A stretch of DNA of 13,007 nt, taken from positions 2,240 through 15,246 of the forward strand of contig WTGR01000410.1 in assembly GCA_011523485.1 (NCBI GenBank). Reading direction: 5' to 3'. Below are positions 1 through 7,391 of this stretch, piece by piece; the first letter of the stretch is position 1, and each line of letters opens with the position of its first letter. The position numbers were made by a program, and so were the translations under genes. Source of the stretch: Acidobacteriota bacterium. GTDB lineage: Bacteria > Acidobacteriota > Vicinamibacteria > Vicinamibacterales > UBA8438. The notes beneath the pieces are model-generated. The model was not told where the DNA came from and searched no databases. It saw only the letters and a program-made list of their open reading frames with translations.

Positions 1-882
1 GCGGTCGAGGATCCGGGCGCCAACTCGAGCAACTGCGGCGAGGGCTACAGTTGCGCCTACACCAACTCGATCTCGTGGCAGACGCCGAGCCGTCCCCTCC
101 CGATGGAGATCAACCCGCAGGTGGTCTTCGAACGGATGTTCGGGGACGGGAGCACGGCGGAAGAGCGGTTCCGGCGGCGCGAGCAGCAGCGCAGCATCCT
201 CGACTCGGTCACCGAGAGCCTGGCCCGCCTGCGGGTGGACGTCGGCGCGAGCGACCGCGTCCGGCTGGATCAGTACCTCACCGACGTGCGCGAGATCGAG
301 CGGCGGCTGGAGATCGCCGCCCGCGCCTCCGTCGAGACCCCGGACGTCGCCGTGCCCTACGGTGTGCCGGCGTCGTTCGACGCGCACATCAAGCTGCAGT
401 TCGACCTGCTGGCGCTGGCCTTCCAGGCGGACATCACCCGCGTGTCGACGCTGCTGTACGCCCGCGACCTGACCGGCCGCGTCTATCCCGAGAGCGGCAC
501 CAGCGCGAGCTTCCACGGTGCGTCGCACCATGCCGAGGAGCCCAGCCGGGTGCGGGAGTACGCCAAGCTCAACCGCTACCACGCAGGCACGCTGGCCTAC
601 TTCGTCGACCAGCTCCGGTCGCTTCCCGACGGCGACGGCACGCTGCTCGACCACTCCCTCGTGCTCTACGGGTCCAACATGGGGAACTCGAACCAGCACC
701 TGCACTACGACGTCCCGCACGTGCTGATCGGCGGCGCCTCGGGCCGGCTCGAGGGCGGCCGTCACCTGGCCTACCCGCAGCGGAGCGTGACCACCGGGAA
801 CCTGCTGCTGAGCATCATGGACATGTTCGGCGTGCACCACGACCGCATCGGCGACAGCACGGGCCGGTTGATCGGGTTATAG
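1..882 (+). CDS. DUF1552 domain-containing protein, C-terminal part (5' end outside window)
   Basis: Reading frame 1 is open from the first base to the TAG at 880-882 and gives 293 codons, so the gene began upstream. The frame reads SCAYTNSISW near residue 19 and then PLPMEINPQVVFERMFGDG, the stretch I associate with the middle of DUF1552 proteins. The ATG at 103 lies inside this conserved block and is not the true start. A histidine-rich segment (SFHGASHHAEE, from about base 510) and LVLYGSNMGNSNQHLHYDVP (from about 661) are typical of the C-terminal half. DUF1552 proteins are exported proteins of unknown function, distantly like the DUF1501/alkaline-phosphatase-fold proteins, and usually sit beside DUF1592/DUF1588 cytochrome-like proteins in Acidobacteriota and Planctomycetota. 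The ankyrin gene follows after 9 bases, so the two are probably co-transcribed. The family call is firm; the biochemical role is unknown. Confidence 0.88.
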   Translation, partial: AVEDPGANSSNCGEGYSCAYTNSISWQTPSRPLPMEINPQVVFERMFGDGSTAEERFRRREQQRSILDSVTESLARLRVDVGASDRVRLDQYLTDVREIERRLEIAARASVETPDVAVPYGVPASFDAHIKLQFDLLALAFQADITRVSTLLYARDLTGRVYPESGTSASFHGASHHAEEPSRVREYAKLNRYHAGTLAYFVDQLRSLPDGDGTLLDHSLVLYGSNMGNSNQHLHYDVPHVLIGGASGRLEGGRHLAYPQRSVTTGNLLLSIMDMFGVHHDRIGDSTGRLIGL

Positions 883-891
883 GTCGATCTC

Positions 892-2688
892 ATGCGACTG
901 CGACGTTCCCATTCCGTGCCGGTCCTACTGCCCGCGCTGGCGATGACGGTCGGGCTGTGCTCGGCCGCGCGCGCGGCCGACACGCCGCTGATCGAGGCCG
1001 TCCGCGGGGGCGACCCCGCGGCCGTGCGCACGCTGCTCGACCGCGGCGCCGACGTCGACGCGCGGGCGGCGGACGGGGCCGCGGCGCTCCACTGGGCCGC
1101 GTATGCCGACGACCTGGCGATGGTGGAGCTGCTGCTGGACGCGGGAGCCGACGTCGCGGCGAGGAACCGCGCCGGCGTCACGCCGCTGTCGCTCGCCGCG
1201 GCCGGCGCGGACGCGGCGCTGGTAGAGCGGTTGATCGAGGCCGGCGCCGACCCCGACGAGCGGTTGCCCGGCGGCGAGACCCCGCTGATGATGGCGGCGC
1301 GGACCGGACGCGTCGACGTGCTGGCCGTGCTGCTCGACCGCGGCGCGGCCGTGGACGCCGCCGAGGATCGGCGCGGCACGACGGCCCTGATGTGGGCGGC
1401 GGCGAACGAGCGCCCCGGCGCCGTCCGGCTGCTCGTCGAGCGCGGCGCCGATGTCTCGGCCCGCTCGAGGATCGTCCCGGCGGGACGGGGACCGTATCTC
1501 GCCCCCATCGCGCGCGATCGCATCGAGGACGCCCGCCGCGGCGTGGGCCAGGCGGGCGCACCGGCCCGCACCGCGGATCTCGGCGACGTCCCGCCGCAGA
1601 CGCGGCCCGGTCGGGAAGCTCCTATCGCCGATGGCGGCGCGCGGGCAAGGGGGTTGGCGACAGGGACCGGGCCTCGCGGCGCGCCGGAAGACGATGGCGG
1701 TGCCCGGGCGCCGTCAACGCCCCGCCTGTCCCGTCCGGAGCGGCCGCTCACGGGCGGCCTGACGGCCCTGGTCTTCGCCGCGCGGCAGGGCGACATCGAG
1801 TCCGCCCAGGTGCTGCTCGACGCCGGGGCCGACGTGAACCAGACCACCGAGTACGGCTGGACGCCGCTGCTGGCCGCCGTCCAGAACCGTTACTACCGGC
1901 TCGCGATGCTGCTCCTCGAGCGCGGCGCCGACCCGAACATCGCCAACCGGGGAGGCTGGACGCCGCTCTATCTCGCGACGGACAACCGCAACATCGAGGG
2001 TGGAGACTACCCTACCCGCCGGCCGGACCTCGACCACCTGGCGCTGATCGCGGCGCTGCTGGATGGAGGCGCGGACCCCGACGCGCGGATGGCGTCGAGC
2101 ACCGAAACCCGGACGATCTTCACCCACCAGTGGCTGTACGAGTCGGGCGCCACGCCGTTCCTGCGCGCCGCGCAGTCCGGCGACCTGACCCTGCTGCGGC
2201 TGCTGCTCGAGCACGGGGCGGATCCGTCGATCGCGACCACGAACGGCACGACGCCCCTGATGGTGGCTTCCGGCATCGGCTGGGTCGAGGGCGTGACCTA
2301 CGAATGGTCTCCCGAGCAGACGCTCGACACGGTGCGGCTGCTGCTCGATCTGGGCGCCGGCGTGAACGCGGCGGACGACGACGGCCGCACGGCCCTGCAC
2401 GGCGCGGCGCACAAGGGGCGCAACGACGTCGTGCGGGTCCTGGTCGAGCACGGCGCCGACCTCGCCGCCCGCGACTACGGCAGCCGCGACAGCATCCACG
2501 CGCTGGAAGGGGTCACCTGGCAGGCCATCGACTACGCCGACGGTCTGGTCAGGATCGGGGTCCAGTCGTCGGTGGCGCATCCCGAGACCGCCGCGCTGCT
2601 GCGCGAGCTGATGACCGCGGCCGGGCTGCCTGTCCCTCCCGAAGGCCGCACGCTCGATTCCATCTGCGTGACCGCGGTCTGCCGCTGA
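892..2688 (+). CDS. Exported ankyrin-repeat protein
   Basis: This is a 598-residue protein with an N-terminal signal peptide: RLRR, a hydrophobic stretch at about 9-24, and likely cleavage after SAARA near residue 28. Five ankyrin repeats cover about residues 30-193, with the recurrent pattern of TPL/TAL, then LL, then GADV. A low-complexity Gly/Ala/Arg/Pro linker covers about 194-287. A second block of about six repeats covers 288-530, two of them with long inserted loops (364-382 and 399-418). The C-terminal tail has a Cys pair (CVTAVC) close to the end. The ATG at 892 lies 9 bases after the DUF1552 stop, with AGG at 881-883 as a weak Shine-Dalgarno. Ankyrin repeats bind proteins, and no catalytic domain is visible. 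The pairing with DUF1552 suggests a periplasmic partner or scaffold role, which is inference. The linker is the only part that does not look like a repeat. Confidence 0.9.
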   Translation: MRLRRSHSVPVLLPALAMTVGLCSAARAADTPLIEAVRGGDPAAVRTLLDRGADVDARAADGAAALHWAAYADDLAMVELLLDAGADVAARNRAGVTPLSLAAAGADAALVERLIEAGADPDERLPGGETPLMMAARTGRVDVLAVLLDRGAAVDAAEDRRGTTALMWAAANERPGAVRLLVERGADVSARSRIVPAGRGPYLAPIARDRIEDARRGVGQAGAPARTADLGDVPPQTRPGREAPIADGGARARGLATGTGPRGAPEDDGGARAPSTPRLSRPERPLTGGLTALVFAARQGDIESAQVLLDAGADVNQTTEYGWTPLLAAVQNRYYRLAMLLLERGADPNIANRGGWTPLYLATDNRNIEGGDYPTRRPDLDHLALIAALLDGGADPDARMASSTETRTIFTHQWLYESGATPFLRAAQSGDLTLLRLLLEHGADPSIATTNGTTPLMVASGIGWVEGVTYEWSPEQTLDTVRLLLDLGAGVNAADDDGRTALHGAAHKGRNDVVRVLVEHGADLAARDYGSRDSIHALEGVTWQAIDYADGLVRIGVQSSVAHPETAALLRELMTAAGLPVPPEGRTLDSICVTAVCR

Positions 2689-2697
2689 GACCGCTAC

Positions 2698-2725
2698 CGC
2701 CGGTCCGGCGTGCGGAGCGCGGACC
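2698..2725. terminator. Possible bidirectional terminator between convergent genes
   Basis: The 56-base gap between the ankyrin gene and the converging permease gene holds two mutually exclusive inverted repeats. One is CGCCGG-T-CCGGCG at 2698-2710. The other is GGTCCG (2702-2707) pairing with CGGACC (2720-2725). Neither has a T-tract, so this is a weak, position-based call. Confidence 0.3.
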
Positions 2726-2744
2726 TTCGCCGGGCGTTGTACGG

Positions 2745-4247
2745 CTACAGCAACCCCACCAGCGGTCCGATCACGATCAGCAGCGCCGTCATCAGCACGA
2801 CCCAGACCGCGCTGATCACGAGCCCCGGCGGCAGCATGTCGAACATCCGGTAGTAGCCCCGGCTGTAGGTGACCAGGGGCACCGCGTCGAGCGGCAGCAG
2901 GAAGGCGCACGACGCGGTGAAGATGACCGGCAGGGCGTAAAGGGCAGGGTTCACGCCGGCGGCGGTGCCCAGCACCATGATCGGCGGGATCATCACGGCG
3001 TTGATGACCGGCGCGATCGGCAGCATCAGGTGGATGACCACCGTGAAGGCGCTGATCGCGGCGATGAGGGCGACGGCGTGCCAGTCGGCGAGGCCGCCGA
3101 GGGCCGACTCGGCGAGCCAGGTCGCGAGACCGGTCTGCGACGACGCCTGGCCGAGCGATGTCACGCCGCCGATCACCATCAGGGTGTCCCAGCCGGTGAC
3201 CTGCTGGACCTCCTTCCAGGTGAAGAGGCCGATGCCGGGGAGGAACATCGCCACCGCGCCGACGACGGCGACCAGGAAGGTGTCGAACACCGGCAGCCAG
3301 GTGCTCGCGATCCAGAGGGTGAGCATCGCGCCCATGATCGCGATGACCTTCCACTCGTCCCGGCTGACCGGCCCGATCCGTCGCCGCTCGTCGTGAATCT
3401 CCTCGAGGTCGCCGATGGAGGCGATCTCCGGTGGAAAGAACTTCACCAGCACCCAGGCCGCCACCGGCAGCAGGACGGCCACCATCGGGATGCCGATCGC
3501 CATCCAGTGCAGGAACGGGACGCGCTCCCCGCCCGCCTGCTCGATCATGACCAGGCCGAGCAGGTTGATGGAGCTGCCGGCCGGCGTGCCGACGCCGCCG
3601 ATCAGCGCCGCGATCGGGATGCCGATCATCACCGCCCGGCCGAAGCGGGAGCCGGGCCGCAGCCCCAGCTTGTCGAGGATGCCGACGGCGATGGCCATGA
3701 AGATGGCGGCGGCGGGCACGTCGGAGACGACCATCGAGATCAGGCCGGTGCCGATCATGAACACGTACACGGCGCGCGTGGCGTCGGTGCCGGCCCGGGC
3801 GATCAGCCACAGGGCGAAGCGGCGGGCCAGGCCGGTCTTCACCCAGGCGTAGGCGATGGCGAACATCACGAGCACGAAGAAGAAGACGCTGCTCATGAAG
3901 TTGGCCGCGGCCGCGCCGAAGATGGCGCCGGGGGTGGGCGGGCGCCCGCTCACGAGCGACGTCAGGCCGAAGAGCGGCTGCAGGGCCAGGGCCAGCAGGG
4001 AGGTCACCGCGATCGGCAGCGCCTCGGTGGACCACAGCACGAGCACGCCGGCGAACAGCGCGGCCAGCCGATGCGCCTCCGGGGGCAGCCCGTCCGGCGT
4101 GGGCAGGATCAGGATGAAGCCGGTCAGGGCCGCCGCGCCCAGCAGCCCCGCAGCGGTGACGTTCGAGCCGCTTGCGCCCTGGGCGCCCGACCCCGGTGCG
4201 GCGGGGCTCGCGGCGCCGGCGGCCGGGCCGGCATCCCCCGCGGTCAC
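2745..4247 (-). CDS. SLC13/DASS-family permease (divalent-anion:Na+ symporter type)
   Basis: This is a 500-residue integral membrane protein, the usual size for the DASS family, with about 11-12 hydrophobic segments after a 30-residue Ala/Gly/Pro-rich N-terminus. Family-like blocks are PPEAHRLAALFAGVLVLWSTEALP near residue 54, GGVGTPAGSSINLL at 217-230 (the position of the usual GG..T..GTPPN re-entrant loop), and FLLPLDAVPLVTYSRGYY from about 449. The GTG at 4247 is the likely start because GTGA overlaps the stop of pcaC by 4 bases, and GGGGAAGG stands just upstream. Upstream extension in this frame only overlaps pcaC out of frame. The first Ser-Asn-Thr-type motif is replaced by SDVPAAA (175-181), so Na+ and substrate binding may differ from characterised members. 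As the last gene of the pca operon it may import protocatechuate or a dicarboxylate intermediate; the substrate is inferred from position only. Confidence 0.87.
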   Translation of the reverse strand: MTAGDAGPAAGAASPAAPGSGAQGASGSNVTAAGLLGAAALTGFILILPTPDGLPPEAHRLAALFAGVLVLWSTEALPIAVTSLLALALQPLFGLTSLVSGRPPTPGAIFGAAAANFMSSVFFFVLVMFAIAYAWVKTGLARRFALWLIARAGTDATRAVYVFMIGTGLISMVVSDVPAAAIFMAIAVGILDKLGLRPGSRFGRAVMIGIPIAALIGGVGTPAGSSINLLGLVMIEQAGGERVPFLHWMAIGIPMVAVLLPVAAWVLVKFFPPEIASIGDLEEIHDERRRIGPVSRDEWKVIAIMGAMLTLWIASTWLPVFDTFLVAVVGAVAMFLPGIGLFTWKEVQQVTGWDTLMVIGGVTSLGQASSQTGLATWLAESALGGLADWHAVALIAAISAFTVVIHLMLPIAPVINAVMIPPIMVLGTAAGVNPALYALPVIFTASCAFLLPLDAVPLVTYSRGYYRMFDMLPPGLVISAVWVVLMTALLIVIGPLVGLL

Positions 4248-4633
4248 GAGCCTTCCCCGATCTCGTCGAGGACCTGCCGGGCGACGTTGATGGCCGTCAG
4301 CGCCGCCGGCGCCCCGCAGTAGATCGCCTGCTGGAGCACGATCTCGTTGATGTCGTCCATGGAGAACCCGCCCTCGGCGAGCGCCGCTCGCACGTGTATC
4401 CGGTACTGGTCCCACTGCCGCAGCGCGATCTGCGTGCCGATCACCAGCACGCGGCGCGTGCGGTGGTCGAGGCCGGGCCGCGTCCAGACTTCTCCCCACG
4501 CGTAGCGCGTGATCAGGTCCTGGATCTCCGCGGTGGCGTCGGTCGTGTCGGCGACCGTCCTGTTGACGTAGGCGTCGCCCAGAATCTTTCGCCGTATCGC
4601 CATTCCCGCCGCGTGCCGGTCGCTGTCGTCCAT
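4244..4633 (-). CDS. pcaC: 4-carboxymuconolactone decarboxylase
   Basis: This 129-residue protein belongs to the carboxymuconolactone decarboxylase/AhpD-like family. It should convert gamma-carboxymuconolactone (the product of PcaB) to 3-oxoadipate enol-lactone in the cytoplasm. The length fits PcaC proper. The sequence contains the PcaC block RYAWGEVWTRPGLD (43-56), RIHVRAAL (79-86) and QQAIYCGAPAA (101-111). It lacks the CXXC redox pair of the AhpD peroxidase members, which supports decarboxylase over peroxidase. The ATG at 4633 has GAGG about 6 bases upstream. The stop overlaps the permease GTG start, so translation of the two is probably coupled. The gene sits 76 bases after pcaB, and no pcaD is fused to it, unlike PcaL-type fusions. 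Confidence 0.9.
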   Translation of the reverse strand: MDDSDRHAAGMAIRRKILGDAYVNRTVADTTDATAEIQDLITRYAWGEVWTRPGLDHRTRRVLVIGTQIALRQWDQYRIHVRAALAEGGFSMDDINEIVLQQAIYCGAPAALTAINVARQVLDEIGEGS

Positions 4634-4658
4634 TGCAGCCTCGGTGTGTCAGGAGCTC

Positions 4659-4711
4659 GACGGCCGCCCTGCTCCGGCCCCGGGGATCGAGAACGAAAGC
4701 CGGCGGCCGTC
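4659..4711 (-). promoter_or_regulatory. Intercistronic 10-bp inverted repeat between pcaB and pcaC
   Basis: GACGGCCGCC at 4659-4668 pairs perfectly with GGCGGCCGTC at 4702-4711. The 33-base loop itself contains the palindrome CCCCGGGG. The repeat fills most of the largest gap in the operon and includes two bases of the pcaB stop codon. No T-tract follows in the direction of transcription, so an mRNA-stability or partial-attenuation element fits better than a full terminator. The function is inferred. Confidence 0.4.
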
Positions 4712-6086
4712 AGCGTCGACGTGCATCGTCTCCGCCGGAAGCGTCCAGCCGCTCCAGGACCCGGTCGATGTAGGTGCGCGTGGCGCCCAGGTAGTTGTCC
4801 GCCGAGAGCAGCCGCGCGATGGTCGCGGGGTCGAGATGTCGCGCCACCAGCGGGTCGTCGCCCAGCACGTCGGCCAGGGGACGTCGCTCGGCCTCGGCCC
4901 GCCTGCACGCCCCCGCGATGCAGGCGTGCGCTTCGTGCTTGCCGATCGACCCGGCGAGCGCCATGGCGACCGATTCGGCCAGGAGGATGCCGCCGGAGGC
5001 GTCGGCGTTGGCGCGCATGCGGCCGGTGTCGACGGCCAGTCCGTCCAGCGCGTCGGCCGCCGCCCGTGTCCCGCCCGCCGCAATCGCCACCAGATCGGGC
5101 AGCGTATCCCATTCGACCTGCCAGCCGCCGAGGCCGCGCTCGTGCTCCTGCACCAGGGCGCCGAGCATCGTCGCCACCAGTCCGGGCGCGCGGCCGGCGG
5201 CGGCCAGGGCGATGGACGCCGCGACCGGATTTTGCTTCTGCGGCATCGTCGACGACCCGCCGCGTCCCTGCCCCGGCCGCTCGCTGACTTCGCCGACCTC
5301 GGTCTGCGCCAGCAGGGCGACGTCGCGCCCGATCTTGCCGGCCGTGCCGGCCGCGATGCCGAGGGCGCAGGCGAGCTGCGCGAACCGGTCGCGGTGCGCG
5401 TGCCAGGGGACGTCCGGGGCCGGCAGGCCGAGGCGGGCGGCCAGCGCCTCGGTGACGGCCGGGCCCTGCGGCCCGAGCGACGCCAGGGTGCCCGAAGCGC
5501 CGCCGAGCTGCAGCACGAGCGCGCCGTCGAGCGCGGCCCGCAGCCGGCCCCGCACCCGGTCCAGCGCGTCCGCCCAGCCTGCCGCCTTGAGTCCGAAGGT
5601 CACCGGCGTCGCCTGCTGCAACCAGGTGCGGCCGGCCATCGTCGCCCCGGCGTGGCGGCGCGCGTGGCCCGCGGCGGCCAGAACGCCTCGACCCAGGTGG
5701 TCGATCACGGTGGGAACCGCGGTGCGGAGTTGCAGCACCAGACCGGTGTCCAGGACGTCCTGGCTGGTCGCGCCCCAGTGGACGAAGCGCGCCGCCTCGG
5801 CGTCCGACTCCTCCACCCGGGCGGTCAAGTGCCGCACCACCGGGATCACGGGATTGCCCGTCTCGGTCGCCTCGACGGCGATGCGCACCCGGTCGTACAG
5901 CTCGGCCCGCGCGGCGGCGCGGATGGGGGCGACGCAGCGCGGGGGAATCACCCCGACCTGCGCCTCCGCCGCGGCGAGCGCGGCCTCGACGTCCAGCATC
6001 GCCTGAAGCTGCGCCCGGCCTGAGAAGTGCGCTGCGACGTCCGCGTCGCCCAGCACCCGGGCGTGCAGGCGCGCGCCGTTGGTCAT
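4710..6086 (-). CDS. pcaB: 3-carboxy-cis,cis-muconate cycloisomerase
   Basis: This 458-residue enzyme of the class II fumarase/aspartase superfamily is the normal length for bacterial PcaB. It should lactonise beta-carboxy-cis,cis-muconate, the ring-opened product of PcaGH, to gamma-carboxymuconolactone. The superfamily signature loop is GSSTMPQKQNP (277-287), and a second conserved block is HWGATSQD (103-110). TGNP (76-79) is the first substrate-side region. The ATG at 6086 lies 15 bases downstream of the pcaG stop. Adenylosuccinate lyase and argininosuccinate lyase share the fold, but the QKQNP variant of the signature and the position between pcaG and pcaC make PcaB the clear choice. There is no C-terminal hydrolase extension, so it does not supply the missing PcaD activity. 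Confidence 0.95.
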   Translation of the reverse strand: MTNGARLHARVLGDADVAAHFSGRAQLQAMLDVEAALAAAEAQVGVIPPRCVAPIRAAARAELYDRVRIAVEATETGNPVIPVVRHLTARVEESDAEAARFVHWGATSQDVLDTGLVLQLRTAVPTVIDHLGRGVLAAAGHARRHAGATMAGRTWLQQATPVTFGLKAAGWADALDRVRGRLRAALDGALVLQLGGASGTLASLGPQGPAVTEALAARLGLPAPDVPWHAHRDRFAQLACALGIAAGTAGKIGRDVALLAQTEVGEVSERPGQGRGGSSTMPQKQNPVAASIALAAAGRAPGLVATMLGALVQEHERGLGGWQVEWDTLPDLVAIAAGGTRAAADALDGLAVDTGRMRANADASGGILLAESVAMALAGSIGKHEAHACIAGACRRAEAERRPLADVLGDDPLVARHLDPATIARLLSADNYLGATRTYIDRVLERLDASGGDDARRR

Positions 6087-6101
6087 CGCCGATCCGACCC
6101 G

Positions 6102-6662
6102 TCAGACATCGAAGAACACCGTTTCGCTCCGCCCCTGGAGCACGATGGCGTGACCGTACCGTCCGGCGCCTCGGTGTGCCGCGACGAGCGTGTGCCGGCG
6201 GTCCGGCGCGACGTGGGCCAGGATCGGATCCAGGGCGTTCCAGGGCTCGTCTTCGAAGTAGATGCGCGTGACGAGCCGCGTCAGCAGCCCGCGGGCGAAG
6301 AGCCCGACCATCAGATGCGGCGCCTGGGGCCGGCCCCTGGGGCCGGGCACCGATCCCGGCTTGATGGTTTCGATGAGGAAGCGGCCCCTGGCGTCCGCAT
6401 GCACCCGGCCGAACCCGTCGAACGTGTGGTCGCGCCCCTTGGTGCGCGGGTCCTCGGGGTGATTGCAGCGTCCGGCGGCGTTCGCCTGCCAGATCTCGAT
6501 GAGGGCATCCGGCACCGGTTGGCCGATGCCGTCGCGGACCACGCCCTCGATGACGATGCGCTCCCCCGGCGTATCGTCCGTCACGAGCGCCAGACGGCCC
6601 CTTTCCGGCACGAGCACCGCAAAGAACGGGCCTACGGTCTGGGCAGGTGTGAGCGGCAGCAT
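6102..6662 (-). CDS. pcaG: Protocatechuate 3,4-dioxygenase, alpha subunit
   Basis: This 186-residue intradiol dioxygenase alpha chain starts with the usual TPAQTVGPFF (5-14). It contains EIWQANAAGR (56-65) and the alpha-type core QAPHLMVGLFARGLLTRLV from residue 113. The iron-binding Tyr, Tyr and second His of the beta chain are here Cys66, Val105 and Met118, as expected for the non-catalytic alpha subunit, which helps form the active-site pocket in the (alpha-beta-Fe) complex. The ATG at 6660-6662 is 9 bases after the pcaH stop. I see no strong Shine-Dalgarno, so translation may depend on coupling to pcaH. Together with PcaH it cleaves protocatechuate between its two hydroxyls to beta-carboxy-cis,cis-muconate. 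Confidence 0.95.
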   Translation of the reverse strand: MLPLTPAQTVGPFFAVLVPERGRLALVTDDTPGERIVIEGVVRDGIGQPVPDALIEIWQANAAGRCNHPEDPRTKGRDHTFDGFGRVHADARGRFLIETIKPGSVPGPRGRPQAPHLMVGLFARGLLTRLVTRIYFEDEPWNALDPILAHVAPDRRHTLVAAHRGAGRYGHAIVLQGRSETVFFDV

Positions 6663-6671
6663 GGAGGGCGC

Positions 6672-7391
6672 CTAGCCTTGCAGCGGGGTGGCGTCCCGCC
6701 CGCGCAGGACGATGTCGAAGCGGTATCCGAGCGCCCGTCCGGGCTCCGTCACATCGAGGTCGAACGCGGCGACCAGCCGCTCGCGGCCAGCGGCGTCGGG
6801 GACCGCGTTGAATATCGGATCGAGGGCCAGCAGCGGATCGCCGGGAAAGTACATCTGCGTCATCAGCCGGGTCAGGAAGCTGCGCCCGAAGACAGAGAAG
6901 TGCACGTGCGCCGGGCGCCAGGCGTTGTCGTGATTGGCCCAGGGATACGCGCCCGGCCTGATGGTCGTGAACCGGAACCTGCCCGCGGCGTCGGTGAGCA
7001 TGCGGCCCGCCCCGCTGAAGTTCGGATCGAGCGGCGCGTCGTGGGTGTCTCCCGCGTGGGCGTAGCGGCCGGCGGCGTTCGCCTGCCAGATCTCGACCAG
7101 CGTCTCGGACACCGGTCGTTCATCCTCGTCCAGCACGCTCCCGGCGATGACGATGCGCTCGCCGACGGGTGCGCCGTCGTGCTGCCGCGTCAGATCGCCG
7201 TCGAGCGGCCCCATCGGTCCGTAGCCGTGGACGGGGCCGGTGATCTCGGACAGCGTCTGCGGAATCACCACCAGCGGTTGCGCCGGATGGCGCAGCGCGG
7301 TGGACCGGTACCCCGGCACGTCGTTCGGTGGATCGTGGCCGGCCGGCGGACGGCGATAGGGGTGAATCTGGGACGCCACGGCGCCCGACAA
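6672..7391 (-). CDS. pcaH: Protocatechuate 3,4-dioxygenase, beta (iron-binding) subunit
   Basis: This protein of about 239 residues is the catalytic chain of protocatechuate 3,4-dioxygenase. All four expected Fe(III) ligands can be located: Tyr110 (NAAGRYAH), Tyr149 (PGAYPW), His162 and His164 (RPAHVHF). They match Tyr408, Tyr447, His460 and His462 of the Pseudomonas enzyme with a constant offset, and Arg159 matches its Arg457. The N-terminal YRRPPAGHDPPNDVPGYRST is also typical of PcaH. The start is uncertain. The longest frame begins with TTG at 7391, GTG at 7379 (four codons later) is the alternative, and neither has a good Shine-Dalgarno. It is the first gene of the five-gene operon and is transcribed away from the NHL gene. 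No pcaQ- or pcaR-type regulator is present nearby. Confidence 0.95.
   Translation of the reverse strand: MSGAVASQIHPYRRPPAGHDPPNDVPGYRSTALRHPAQPLVVIPQTLSEITGPVHGYGPMGPLDGDLTRQHDGAPVGERIVIAGSVLDEDERPVSETLVEIWQANAAGRYAHAGDTHDAPLDPNFSGAGRMLTDAAGRFRFTTIRPGAYPWANHDNAWRPAHVHFSVFGRSFLTRLMTQMYFPGDPLLALDPIFNAVPDAAGRERLVAAFDLDVTEPGRALGYRFDIVLRGRDATPLQG

Noticed and set aside
103..882. ATG 103 as the start of the DUF1552 gene
   Set aside because: The frame is open upstream to the window edge, and the upstream residues (SCAYTNSISW) are conserved in the family, so ATG 103 is internal.
1714..4035. A 773-codon open frame on the minus strand
   Set aside because: It overlaps the permease in another frame and the ankyrin gene in antisense. 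Its composition is low complexity with no recognisable domain.
51..4322. A 1423-codon open frame on the plus strand crossing the DUF1552, ankyrin, permease and pcaC genes
   Set aside because: Its translation is Arg/Ala/Gly/Pro-rich low complexity with no family motif, and it overlaps four well-supported genes. Long false frames are common in very GC-rich DNA.
4248..4499. Extension of the permease frame upstream to 4499
   Set aside because: That segment overlaps pcaC out of frame and is Arg-rich with no membrane segment. The GTGA overlap explains the start better.
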